A DNA stretch of 64,000 bases from Kalaharituber pfeilii. Lineage: Eukaryota > Ascomycota > Pezizomycetes > Pezizales > Pezizaceae. The stretch's first letter is position 1. The number at the start of each line of letters is the position of its first letter. Under the pieces are notes generated by a model. That model saw only the letters and a program-made list of their open reading frames with translations. It was not told the origin of the DNA and did not search any database. The stretch is from contig WHUZ01000080.1 of the NCBI GenBank assembly GCA_015179045.1, positions 186,001 to 250,000 on the forward strand, in the 5' to 3' direction. Made by a program: the position numbers and the translations under genes. This document shows, one piece after another, positions 20,921 to 30,167 of this stretch.

Positions 20921-21266
20921 TGTGTACCTGGGGAAGGAGATGGAGAAGGAGGGGAAAGTCAGGCTGAGCGGGAGATGGCTTGACGCGGTCCGTTATGAGC
21001 CGGGAAGGGGGAGGGAGTAGGGTCCATATCGGGCTCCACCCGCGCTATTGGAGATCCCGCGGGCAATACATGTAATTAGAAGTGTAAGGGGATGTTAGGT
21101 TTGGTGGATTAGGCTTGGTGTTTTTAGGCGGGCTGTTTCTGGAGGCGTGAATTTAACCTTTTTTCCTATGTATTTAGCACACCATCGCCATAGCCCTTAG
21201 GGCGGCACGCGATTACTGATATTAAAAAAAAAAAAAAAAAAAATAAAAATAAAAAAAAAAAAAAAA
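20921..21266 (+). mobile_element. 5'-truncated ORF1-only retroposon (type A tail), 346 bp
   Basis: The TSD GTACCTGGAACAT lies at 20908-20920 and 21267-21279. The insert encodes the end of ORF1 (VYLGKEMEKEGKVRLSGRWL...YEPGRGRE then stop), a 3' UTR with GCGGGCAATACATG, the family-A tail (ATCGCCATAGCCCTTAGGGC) and a long A-rich tract. It sits in the outer LINE 3' UTR, next to the reverse LINE insertion. Confidence 0.9.
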
Positions 21267-21459
21267 GTACCTGGAACATCGCCATATTTTTTTATTTTTT
21301 TATTTTTATTTTTTATATCATTTAATCGCTTGCCGCCCTAAGGGCTATGGCGATGTTGTGCTAGTTACATACGAAAAGGTTAGATATATATATCCCCTCC
21401 TCGCTCCCCCCTCCTCCCCCCCTCACTCCCCCAACATTTCTATAAGAGTCCCTAGCCTG

Positions 21460-23062
21460 TCTCTCTCCCCTTCCCTCCTCTTCGGAGGGTTCCTCACATG
21501 CTCTTCACCCCCTGGCCACCTCCTCTTCCATACCCTACACTCACCCAATAGATGGGCAGTCGTCTCCTCAGCTTCTCCACACCATCTGCATTCTGGCCCA
21601 TCCCCTTCCCCAATCTTCCACCTCCACGCCCTCAGCCCTTCCCTCCCAGGAGCCCCGCTAGTCGGCTAACTTCCCTGCCTAACCTTTCTAAAGGTCTGTA
21701 CGCCAAGTCTAACCTGTTCCTCTCTTCCGCTCTCTCTCTCCTGAGCATCTGTCTCTGCCCCGCCTCTGTAACCACCTCCGCCTTATATTGCAAGGCTGTC
21801 CCCCAACCCGCCACCCTGTCTGCCTCTTCGTTCCCCTGTATGCCTACGTGAGCCTTCACCCACATAACCGCCACGTCTATGTCCCCCCTCCCCATCCTCT
21901 CCTCCCATGCTTTTCTCAGCTTGTTCGTCGCACCGTCGTGTGTTGGGTCTCCCCTCGCTATCGCCTTCATCCTCCTGATCGCGTGCCTCGAGTCTGTCAA
22001 TATCAGCAACTCACCCTCCACCCTCCCCATCACCTCGCTTATCGCCACCAGCTCCGCATCATGCTAGGCTCACCGTACGAGCACTTCAGCCAGGCGAGCC
22101 CATACCCATAAAGCCCCCCAAGAGCACACAGCCACTGGGGCTCAGCCCCATCACGTGGGTACACACGGAGCCGATTGAGCCACCACCACCACCACCACCA
22201 CCACCACCACCGCCACCACCGCCACCAGTCCCACGGTTCAGCCCCATCACGTGGGTTGAAACACAACCGGAGGCACCGACTACGCCTCAGCAGACAATCC
22301 TGGGGTTCAGCCCCATCTCGCGCTTAGACACCCCACCGGCGGAAACGACGAACACGGAGAAGACACCCCGACCAGGAAAAGGAAGGGGAAGCAGCCGTCA
22401 GAGAAAACGCCATACGAGATTAAAAGGCGGCTGGACCAAAAAGAGGCGAAAAAGATAGCCAACTCGCCTCCGATCGGGACTCCGGCGACGGCAGTCGCCA
22501 CCACCACACCGACAGCCGAACCCCCGACACCGACACCGACACCGATACCGACACCGACACCCCCGACCCCCGCAGAGACAGCACCGGCACCGAAGCCGAA
22601 GCCCACAGGGAAAAGACAAAAGAACAGCAAGCCCTCCGATCCAACTCCCAAAACCGACGCCATCACCACTTCGAAAGCCGGCGTCGTCGTACACGGAATC
22701 TCCTTAAGGAAGGACTTGGGAAAGGTGAGGAAGTGGCTGGAGGCTGGGAATAAGACACTGGGCAAGACCGTGGGGATAAGGTGGTTGAGACGCAAGACTG
22801 AGCTGTTAGCCGAGGGCAAGAAGACAAGCTCGGTCGTGGTGTACTTGGAGGAGGAGAAAGAGATAGACAGAGTTAGGTTGGGAGGGAGGCTGTTGAGGAC
22901 CACTCAATACGAGCCGGACAGGCGGAGGAAGTAGGCCGTATTGACCCCCGCATCACACACGAGATCCGCGGGCCCCACATGTATTTAGGCATCAGTTAGT
23001 TTTTGTTTTTTCTTCTCAAATATACACCTCGCCATAGCCCACAGGGCGGCATGCGAGTACTG

Positions 23063-23096
<34 letters not shown>

Positions 23097-23250
23097 CCGC
23101 ATCATTCACTGTCGCCTCCTCCCCCAGGTACCACGGTTCCTTCTTTTGCCCCCAGCATGCTCCGGCTCCCGCTTCCCCCCCCTCAGACTCCCATCCGTGT
23201 AGACCGGAATCCATCCCTCCTCCGTATTTTGACCTATATGCCTCTCCCAC
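21460..23250 (-). pseudogene. LINE ORF2 RNase H fragment split by an ORF1 element
   Basis: The minus-strand coding runs from about 23250 (GLHGWESEG...YLGEEATVNDAEL), is interrupted at 23092-22063, and continues from 22048 (AISEVMGRVEGELLILTDSRHAIRRMK) through WVKAHVGIQGNEEADR to RLAGLLGGKG near 21632. Homology to other copies predicts a CCHC end further downstream in shifted frames. The YTDGS motif of RNase H is not intact in this copy. It is inactive because of 5' truncation, frameshifts and the nested element. Confidence 0.8.
22063..23092 (+). mobile_element. ORF1-only retroposon, 1030 bp, with 13-bp TSD
   Basis: AGCTCCGCATCAT flanks it at 22050-22062 and 23093-23105. The plus strand encodes a proline-rich segment (CCACCA triplet run near 22180) and then the ORF1 C-terminal domain (VVVHGISLRKDLGKVRKWLE...YEPDRRRK, stop at 22934). 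A short UTR, the family-A tail (CTCGCCATAGCCCACAGGGC) and poly(A) follow. The reading frame upstream of about 22400 is shifted. It has the same architecture as 24698-26001. Confidence 0.88.
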
Positions 23251-23662
23251 TCCTCTTTCTCCGCCCCTCGATGAACATCGCCATAGCCCGCAGGGCGGAA
23301 TGCGATTAATGATATATATATTTAAAAAAAAAAGAGGCTAAATTATTTACATAGGAAACTAAGGAATAACACTGAACAAGATAACGATTAAAACTCCTCA
23401 ACTCCAACGGGGCGGAAATTCTTCCTGCGAAAAAAGAAAGGTCCTGGCACATAACAACTTTTGGAATTTGACCTTTCTACTGTATATAACGGCGAAGCGG
23501 ACCACGACGCAGAAGCGAATCACCAAATCTTGCAAAATCAAAAATTAAATTTATTCCCCCTATGGTCTCATTGCTTTCGTATTGCTACTTTCTCCACTTC
23601 TTCTAAGTACTTTAATAGTGCGAGAGTGGAGTATTGGAGTTGGTAAGGCATGCGGAGTGTAG

Positions 23663-23850
23663 TGAGCAGCACGAGCTAGCTCGAGTCACGAGCCGAGCTG
23701 GAGGGTGAGCTCAAGCCAAGCTGGAGGGTGAGCTCGAGCCGAGCTGGAGGGTGAGCTCAAGCCAAGCTGGAGGGTGAGCTCGAGCCAAGTTGGAGGGTGA
23801 GTTCGAGTCAAGCTGGAAGGTGAGTTTGGGCTGAGCTAGTGGGTGAGTTG
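23663..23850 (+). repeat. 23-bp minisatellite, about seven units, beside a hAT-MITE-like end
   Basis: The unit is GAGCTGGAGGGTGAGCTCRA plus GCC, 23 bp long, with purine alternation between successive units and decay toward the right. It is preceded by TAGTGAGCAGCACGAGC, nearly the terminal sequence of the MITE at 48619-49083 (TAGTGAGCGGCACGAGC). It is probably a related element whose interior expanded and whose other end is lost. Confidence 0.75.
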
Positions 23851-23870
23851 TCGCTTGCAACCTGATCTGC

Positions 23871-23935
23871 TCCTCGCCATAGCCTACAAGGCGGCATGCG
23901 AGTAATGACAAAATAAAAAAAGCAAAAAAAAAAAA
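23871..23935 (+). mobile_element. Family-A tail-only retroposon, 65 bp
   Basis: TCCTCGCCATAGCCTACAAG, GCGGCATGCGAGTAATGAC, then an A-rich tract. The TSD is AACCTGATCTGC at 23859-23870 and 23936-23947. Both stems carry compensatory changes: CTCGC/GCGAG outside and GCCT/AGGC inside. It is inserted in the leader of the ANK-HET pseudogene. Confidence 0.95.
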
Positions 23936-23939
23936 AACC

Positions 23940-24440
23940 TGATCTGCGATTATCCAGCGTTCAATCGGCTGAAACAACATTAAATGGACAAACCGAAATC
24001 AGCATTATGATTAGTGGTCCTGACATAAAGCTCATGTTGGCTGCAGGTAAAGGAGATTGGAACTCTGTATCGCTTCTGCTAGATTATGGAGCTATTGATG
24101 TCAACGCTGAAATTACTTTTTCAGGGACTTCCTTGGTGAGGACTGCATTTGGAGCACATGAGAAAGTTGTCTCGTTACTGCTAGATGGATGAGCCAACAT
24201 CAACATCGAGTGTGGTAAATGGGGAACTGCCTTAGGGGTGGCTGCATATGCGGGACATGAGAACGTTGTAGCGCTGCTTCTAGATCGCGGAGCGGTATTA
24301 AAATTGTGTTCATGGCAGCTGCACGTGAAGGGCATGGAAACGCTGTGCCACTGCTCCTCAGACGCGGAGCAGATATCAACATTAGGACGGTGACAGCTGC
24401 ACATGAGGAGGGTGTGGCATTGCTGCCCTGTCGCCGAGAT
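23940..24440 (+). pseudogene. Broken paralogue of the ANK-HET gene
   Basis: The leader (GATCTGCGATTATCCAGC...) and start align with those of the gene at 16029. The frame opens at 24007 as MISGPDIKLMLAAGKGDWNSVSLLLDYGAIDVN. It meets a stop at 24190 (LLLDG*) in a position that in the intact gene encodes a repeat. Ankyrin-like sequence continues in shifted frames (WGTALGVAAYAGHENVVALLLDRGA) to about 24440, where it ends near a family-A insertion. The HET half is absent. It supports the start codon chosen for the intact gene. Confidence 0.85.
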
Positions 24441-24454
24441 ATATTCGTCACGTG

Positions 24455-24520
24455 TTCGCCATAGCCCCTAGGGCGGCACGCGAGTAATGATTATAAAAAA
24501 AATAAAAATAAAAAAATCCG
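24455..24520 (+). mobile_element. Family-A tail-only retroposon
   Basis: TTCGCCATAGCCCCTAGGGC, GGCACGCGAGTAATGATTAT, then A-rich. The core flank GTCACGTG occurs at 24447-24454 and 24521-24528. The three bases before it (TTC against CCG) do not match, so the TSD is short or slightly mutated. It lies at the end of the ANK-HET pseudogene. Confidence 0.85.
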
Positions 24521-24695
24521 GTCACGTGATACTGGTCGTGCTCCGGTTGTAAAGGTGTATCAGTCAATCTAAGCATGTATTGTAGTCCGACAGGGCTGTA
24601 CACGAGAGAGATGGAGTGGGAGGAGCAGCTGGAAGTATGTAGTTCTCTAGGGGAAAAACTAAGGGCCAACAAGGCTGTTTGTGGGGGAATGATAA

Positions 24696-24697
<2 letters not shown>

Positions 24698-24726
<29 letters not shown>

Positions 24727-26001
24727 CATTTATCGCAGGCCGCCCTAAGGGCTATGGCGATGTTATGCTAAGTAAATAAAAAGAAGGTTAAAAACAACGA
24801 CAGAAACCTTCCCGCCTAAAAGCACCAATCCTAACCCCAACCTAAATACATGTATTATTGCCCGCAGTCTCCTCCGTGATGCGGGTGGCGTCCGGTACTT
24901 CCTACTTCCTCCCCCTCTCCGGCTCATACCGGACGGATCTGAACCAGCGCCCACCTAGCCTCACCTTCTCGACCTCCGTCTCCTTGCCGACGTAAACAAC
25001 CACCGAGCTCGTCTTCTTCCCCTCCTCCTCGAGCAATGTCTTCCTCCTCAGCCAGCGAATCCCTTCTATTTTCCCCAACTCCCTGTTCGCTGTTTCCAGC
25101 CAATGTCTGATCTTCCCCAAGTCCCTTCGCAGGGGAATCCCGTGTATGACGACGCCGTGCTTCCCTTTGTTAGTGGAGGCGTCGGTTTTGACTGGTGGAG
25201 GTTTGACGGTGGGACCCTTTCCCTTCCGCTTATGTCGCTGGAAAGCCTCCTCCTGGCTAGGAAGAGACTCTCTCTTTGTGTTGGGTTTGGGTGGTGGTGG
25301 TGACGTGGGCTTCGGTGGTGAAGGCGTAGCCTCCTGCGATGGCCCTGGTGTTGGCGGTGATGGCGGTGATGGCGGTGGTGGCGGTGGTGGCGGTGGTGGT
25401 GGGGGTGGTGCTGCCATCGGTGGTGCCTCGCCGAGGCGGGGAGCCTTTCTCTTCCTCGTCCGGGTCGAGATCGGCGGTGACGCTGCCCGCTTCCCCTTCT
25501 CTTCGGCGGGTGGCGGTGGTGGCGCCGGAGCCGTCTCTACCCACGTGATGGGGCTGAACCCCAGATGTGGCAGTGGTGGCGGTGGTGGTGGCACCTCCCA
25601 AGTCTCTCCGTTCCATCGGGGCATCCTCTCAGCGGATGCCCCGTTCCCGTGGCTCAACGCCCACCGGCCCTCTGTGCGGACCGCTAAGAAGAAAGCTCCC
25701 TTCTCCCATCCCACAAACCTCCCAACATCGCCCATGAGCTTCTTCTTCGCCTCCATTGTCTTGGCGCGGCAGGGGTGGGGTTGATGTGCTGGCAACGGTG
25801 GTTGTGGGCTGATGGGTCCTCGAGAATTTTACCCCTCGGGGGAAAATCGCACGGTCGGGTGTTGGAGGTTAAAACTTAGATTAATAGACTCAGCTCGCCG
25901 AGCGCTATCGATCTATGTAGGTTTCAGCGGAGGGGACGTTGTGGTTGCGAAGTCGCTTCCAAACGCTCGTCCTGTGGTGGTTGTTGTCCTATTACCTCAG
26001 T
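24698..26001 (-). mobile_element. Apparently full-length ORF1-only retroposon, 1.3 kb, 12-bp TSD
   Basis: The TSD GGAATGATAATT lies at 24686-24697 and 26002-26013. On the minus strand it has a 5' leader (26001-25796), one intact ORF (25795-24902), a 3' UTR with GCGGGCAATAATACATG, the family-A stem-loop (CATCGCCATAGCCCTTAGGG) and poly(A). It has no reverse transcriptase or endonuclease, so it must be mobilised in trans. Confidence 0.92.
24902..25795 (-). CDS. Retroposon ORF1 protein (Tad-like, RNA-binding), intact
   Basis: A 297-residue intact frame. Residues 1-75 (MPAHQPHPCRAKTMEAKKKLMG...) are unique, about 75-190 are proline-rich with P-runs, and about 215-297 form a basic alpha/beta domain (HGVVIHGIPLRRDLGKIRHWLETANRELGKIEGIRWLRR...SSVVVYVGKETEVEKVRLGGRWF) resembling the RRM-like part of LINE ORF1 proteins. 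It stops at YEPERGRK, where Tad-type ORF1 proteins normally continue into CCHC zinc knuckles. The two other copies (22934 and about 21020) stop at the same point, so this short form is the propagating version. The protein probably coats the element RNA. RNA binding is inferred from the family. Confidence 0.8.
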   Translation of the reverse strand: MPAHQPHPCRAKTMEAKKKLMGDVGRFVGWEKGAFFLAVRTEGRWALSHGNGASAERMPRWNGETWEVPPPPPPLPHLGFSPITWVETAPAPPPPPAEEKGKRAASPPISTRTRKRKAPRLGEAPPMAAPPPPPPPPPPPPPSPPSPPTPGPSQEATPSPPKPTSPPPPKPNTKRESLPSQEEAFQRHKRKGKGPTVKPPPVKTDASTNKGKHGVVIHGIPLRRDLGKIRHWLETANRELGKIEGIRWLRRKTLLEEEGKKTSSVVVYVGKETEVEKVRLGGRWFRSVRYEPERGRK

Positions 26002-26084
26002 GGAATGATAATTGTAACTATATACTCATTAATACAACTACGCAATAGTATAACAAGCAATCCAGCGTGAATAACACCATATTA

Positions 26085-26270
26085 AAAAGCGCGGAAGGAA
26101 TAAGACAGGTGGAGAAAGACACGAATATAATGGAGATCCTGGAATGGGCAGCGGAGGAGTAGGGGGTTATCTATTTTTAGTTCATTACTTTCATATAGTT
26201 CATGTATCTACACATCGCCATAGCCCCAAGGGCGGCACGCGATTAATGAAATTAAAAAAAAAAAAAAAAA
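26085..26270 (+). mobile_element. 5'-truncated LINE tail abutting the NACHT gene stop codon
   Basis: It encodes the last residues of ORF2 (AEGIRQVEKDTNIMEILEWAAEE, stop at about 26161), then UTR, the family-A tail (ATCGCCATAGCCCCAAGGGC) and poly(A). The A-tract ends at 26270 and the NACHT gene stop codon (CTA on plus) begins at 26271. No convincing TSD was found, and the left boundary is approximate. Confidence 0.75.
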
Positions 26271-29200
26271 CTAAAATAGTGAATCTGGACCTAGCAGTTC
26301 TGCAATATCATCGTACCCACTGTACATGGCCGATGATCGTGCGGTGCGGCCATATTGGTCCTCCAAGTGGATGTCGACATTCTTGTGCTCAACAAGCAGC
26401 CCCACAACAGCCTCATGCCCGCCTTCAGCTGCCAATGACAGTGCGCTCTGGCCAGAATTGTCCTTCGAGTTGACATTGACATCCTTGCACTCAAGAAGCA
26501 GCCGCACAACAGCCTCATGGCCGCTTGCAGCTGCCAGTAACAGTGGGGTCTTGCCGCGGTGCATCCAGTTGACATCGACATCCTTGCGCTTAAGAAGCAG
26601 CTGCACAACACCCTCATGCCCACTTTCAGACGCCAATGTCAGTGGGGTCTTGCCTAAGTGCGTGCAGTTGACATCGACATCCTTGCGCTTAAGAAGCAGC
26701 TGCACAACACCCTTATGCCCGTGTTCAGACGCCAATGTCAGTGGGTTCTTGCCTGAGTCCGTGCAGTTGACATCGACATCCTGGCGCTCAAGAAGGAGCT
26801 GCACAATAGCCTCGTGGCCATTTTTCGCTGCCGATGAGAGTGCCGTTTGGCCAAAGTTGCGGACAGTGAGATCAACATTACGGCGGAGAATTACCTTGAC
26901 AAGTTCAAGATGCCCAAGCTCACAAGCGATTGATAGCGGAAGTTTTAAATCAATGGGGTAGGTGTCTAGAATTACCCTGCCATGGCCAAGTGCTACAAGC
27001 GGGGTTATGTGATTAAAAAAAAAAAAAAAAAAAAAAGGTGTCTAGAATTAATTCAAAGGCTTTCGCATATCCGCGCACGGTTGCTATCATAGCGGGGATT
27101 GCTGTCATAATGAAACTACCTTCGCCGGCGACAAACGGGTGGCCGCTATGGCGAGTAAACTCCTTAGGCAGCGCGAAGACTGTGCCATTATGAAGGGTCA
27201 CTGAACCAAGGTCCCAAGCGCTTTTCTTGCTGAAGATTTTTCTCTCAATTAGTCCCATAACAGTTTGATTTTGGTGTTCCACAGCCCATGTAAACGGACG
27301 CTGATAAGGGTCTCCGTTTGGGATGACACTCGGGTGTCATTTGGGAGCTGCCAAGGTAGATGTTGTTCTGGAAGCTGGAGATGGAAACAGAGGTCGGTAA
27401 GGTTGCTTTCCCACTTTTTATCGATTCTAAGCAAGGCAACATCCTCACAGTGGGCAAGCCAATGTGAGGTGAAGTATGAAAGCAACGCGTACTCGCGGTC
27501 CATTGTTTCCTTGGACACTAGGCGTACCTGTTGTGTAAGATGAGCCCTTGATGTTGAAGACTTTTGAGGTTGTCTTGCCATGAACTGAGAGATTCGGCTT
27601 CCTATCGTCCTAGAGCTCCCTTGCTTGAGAATCGCCGGTACCAATTGCATAGGATCGGGCAGTGCTTTGCACACAACTGTTTTCTGAGGCTCATCAGATA
27701 TAGCCTGACGGAGCTCAGGAAATGTTAGGTAGATAATGGAGATTTGCGCTATATAGGAATTGGCAAGTTCCAGATTCAGATAAAACATTTGGTGAGATGC
27801 TGATAGCATGTTTGATGACTGTAGGTACTTGTAGACAGAAGAATGAGCGAACTGAATTGTGCCATCGTCATTTACAACTACCATATTTGCACAATTTCCC
27901 AGAACTTTGAAGCTGTCTGTGGGATACTTCTTGCGCACATCATCCCATGTGGTGTCCTCCAACTCTATTGCCGTTGCCTCTGCCATCTCGCGCACGTTCA
28001 ATGGGCGCTTAGCACTAGCAACCCACTGGAATACCTTGATAGCGACCTTTGGATCACGAGTCTGTATCCTATCAAGGATTCTAGCATAAGTTTCATCTAG
28101 ACCCTTTGGTAATGATTTCAGCGCTGCGCGAATGGCATTATCATTGTTTCTTGAACAGATATCATCAATTTGGAAGAAAATCCAGAGAAACCTGTAGTAA
28201 CAAGTCATATATGAGTCAAAGATTTATACCCAGTGGTTGATGAATGCAATTTACTTACATTCCTTGTGCGCCCCCTAGCAGAGAGGTTGTTATTTCTTGC
28301 CTCATTGAATCATCGTAGAGTGTAAGTCTTCCCTGCCGAATACGTCTGTCGATTTCTTCCACAATATAATTTTCAATCTCCGGGCGACTTAGCTCAGGTG
28401 ATGATAAAGAAATCTCCATAAGTGATGAACTTGAGTTGTCGCGAGCGAGATTTCTCAATATCGGGATCTCAGGTCTGCAGGAAAGAAACAGTTTCCTGCA
28501 GTAGTCCTGTGCATGCCCACCCCCACTCACTGAAACTGAACTAGTAGCGGGTTGTGAGGTCACTAGTTTTTGGAGGTACTCAATGATCTGGCATTGATCT
28601 TCCTGCTCACATTCATCAACGCCATCTATGCAAATATATATATGCGATGGAACAGAGGCTGCTAGCTGCAGTAGATCGAACCACTTATCATTGCTGGGAG
28701 AGCCTTGGTACTCTAACTGTCCTTTGCAGAATTTCGACAACTCCTGCTCCATCTCTGGTGAGATTTTGTGAATAAAAGTGCGAAGTATTTGCTTTACTAG
28801 ACTCTGTAACAGTGTCTGAACCTTCAATGACTGACTGCGATGAAAGTCACAAAAGAAGTAGCCGATGAAAGTGCCATGGCTATTTTGCAACAACGGTCCA
28901 CAAAATAAGTGGTCGATTACCGCTGTTGTGAGAATTGTTTTACCTGATCCAGCTAAAATTCCAGCATAATAAGCAACTATTCATAACTATAGGACAAAAT
29001 GGTATTATTATATTAGGTTTACGTACGAATTCCATGACACCACATTATTGAAGGGCTATCTTTATGTTTTTTGACCCATTGTATAAACTCTGGTACCTCA
29101 AAGAGCCATCTCCCAGTACTGTCATGCCGCCTCCCACGTGCATTCGAGAAGGTTCTTGTATAGTCAAAATCGGAGATTGCATCCACTAATGCTAGGTGCC

Positions 29201-30167
29201 TTTGCTCTATAGATAACATCCGTATGTTAAATGTGAAACCATAAAGCTATACTAGTACGTTCTTCAGGATATAATGTGCAATTCACTAACCTTTGCTTGC
29301 TAAGTCCTGCTGTAGCATCCGTTGTTCACCCTTAGATTCGTAAAGTGATATCCGTTGAGACAGCTTACGATTTGCTTCTCCTAAAGCAACTTGCACAAGG
29401 TCTTGAATAACTGAGCGCTGAAAAGATAATGAGGCCTCAAGGTCTTGGAATTCAGCATTAAAAGGAAAAAACATGCAGTAGAAAAAACGCTTGTAGCCTA
29501 CGATACAGGATCAAGTTATCAACATGTATTTAAAGACATACTTGGAAGGCTAAGTAGCTTACCTTTCTTTTGTAAGAATGCGAATACCTTAGCTAAGATA
29601 GATATGACCAATGCCCAGAATTCGGCTATAGCATCCTTGAGTTCGAGATTGCTATCGAATAGCTCCTCAAGCTTGTCAAAAGTTGGTAGAAGTTTTCCAA
29701 TTCGCTCCATCAATACTGTTAGCTTTGAGAAAAACTGAAAGTAATTGAGTGCCATCTAAGGAATAGTCATTATTAGTTTTGTTTAACCGATGAAATGAAT
29801 AAGAACATATACTTACCAACATAAAAAGCTTCATCCCGCCCCAAACCAATGCAGCTGTCCTTGGCTCGCTTGAAACAAATGTATCTATAATGAGAGAATA
29901 TCGTTGAAGAATCTCAAAAAACTGCTGGATTCTAGAAACATATTTCTTCGCCTGGAACTTGAGGAGCATCCTATTGGCAATTTCAGTTGTCAATGCATGG
30001 ATCATTTCTCGCTCGGGAGATGGCCCATTTTGGATCATGGCTATTTGTTGCTGGGTGAGTAATTGGAGAAACTCATTGATGGCTTGAGTTAACATTTGCT
30101 GACCCTTCTTGTTATCGGTCAGAGGCCTGAAGGTACTGGTGGAAGCTGCGGCCGTTGGTGAGCTCAT
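26271..30167 (-). pseudogene. DUF7708-like/NACHT/ankyrin STAND gene, disrupted
   Basis: Six exons on the minus strand: 30167-29817, 29755-29563, 29497-29291, 29206-29027, 28952-28259 and 28191-26271. All introns are GT-AG and the phases agree. Exon 1 holds the DUF7708-like domain (TAALVWGGMKLFML). Walker A (GIPGSGKT) is split by intron 29026-28953, exactly as in the paralogue at 1-2514. Walker B is IYICIDGVDEC, and the FLWIFFQIDDIC winged-helix segment follows. Six or so ankyrin repeats (GHEAVVRLLLECKDVNVN and similar) end at LLGPDSLF, stop at 26271. Two defects break the last exon. One is an apparent 1-base loss near 27285, where LHGLWNT reads as LHWAVEH in the neighbouring frame. The other is a 62-bp retroposon at 26975-27036 with a 14-bp TSD. 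The encoded role would be a cytosolic non-self sensor. Either defect alone ends the protein before most of the ankyrin domain. Confidence 0.85.
26975..27036 (+). mobile_element. Family-B tail-only retroposon inside the NLR ankyrin exon
   Basis: CCCTGCCATGGCCAAGTGCT, ACAAGCGGGGTTATGTGATT, then poly(A). The TSD GGTGTCTAGAATTA lies at 26961-26974 and 27037-27050 (14 of 14). The net gain is 76 bp, which is not a multiple of three, so the frame (FELILDT / YPIDLKLPLS) is broken. No GT...AG boundaries fit its removal as an intron on the gene strand. Confidence 0.97.

Larger units (their letters stand above)
21287..23272 (-). mobile_element. Reverse-oriented LINE inserted in another LINE's tail stem-loop
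   Basis: The TSD GAACATCGCCATA lies at 21274-21286 and 23273-23285. These bases are the 5' part of the outer LINE's own tail hairpin. The reverse strand ends in the family-A tail (reverse complement at 21318-21354) and poly(A) (T-rich 21287-21317). It encodes an RNase H region interrupted by a plus-strand ORF1 element at 22063-23092. Confidence 0.9.
20659..23333 (+). mobile_element. Outer LINE of a four-element nest, 14-bp TSD
   Basis: GAGGCTAAATTATT flanks the block at 20645-20658 and 23334-23347. The outer element itself is only about 300 bp. It has the LINE ORF2 end (IGKAEGPECTWCGEEEETTTHIWERC, a CCHC motif) at 20659-20870, 3' UTR to 20907, and its tail resumes at 23286-23333 (GCCCGCAGGGCGGAATGCGA, then A). 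Everything between is nested: an ORF1 fragment at 20921-21266, a reverse LINE at 21287-23272 and, inside that, an ORF1 element at 22063-23092. Each level has its own TSD. Confidence 0.9.

Noticed and set aside
22307..22903. 198-codon minus ORF with Val/Gly repeats
   Set aside because: Antisense to the ORF1 domain of the plus-strand element at 22063-23092 and to its ACC/GAC repeat. No independent support.
23690..23850. CRISPR-like array of short direct repeats
   Set aside because: The 23-bp units are directly adjacent without spacers, so it is a minisatellite in a eukaryotic genome.
25146..25784. 212-codon Gly-rich ORF opposite the retroposon ORF1
   Set aside because: It is antisense to the proline-rich part of the intact ORF1, and its Gly runs mirror the proline codons.
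26975..27036. Tail-only insert as an introner (intron-generating element)
   Set aside because: On the gene strand the insert plus TSD offers no GT donor with an AG acceptor that would restore the frame. It has a poly(A) tract and a TSD, so it is a retroposon.
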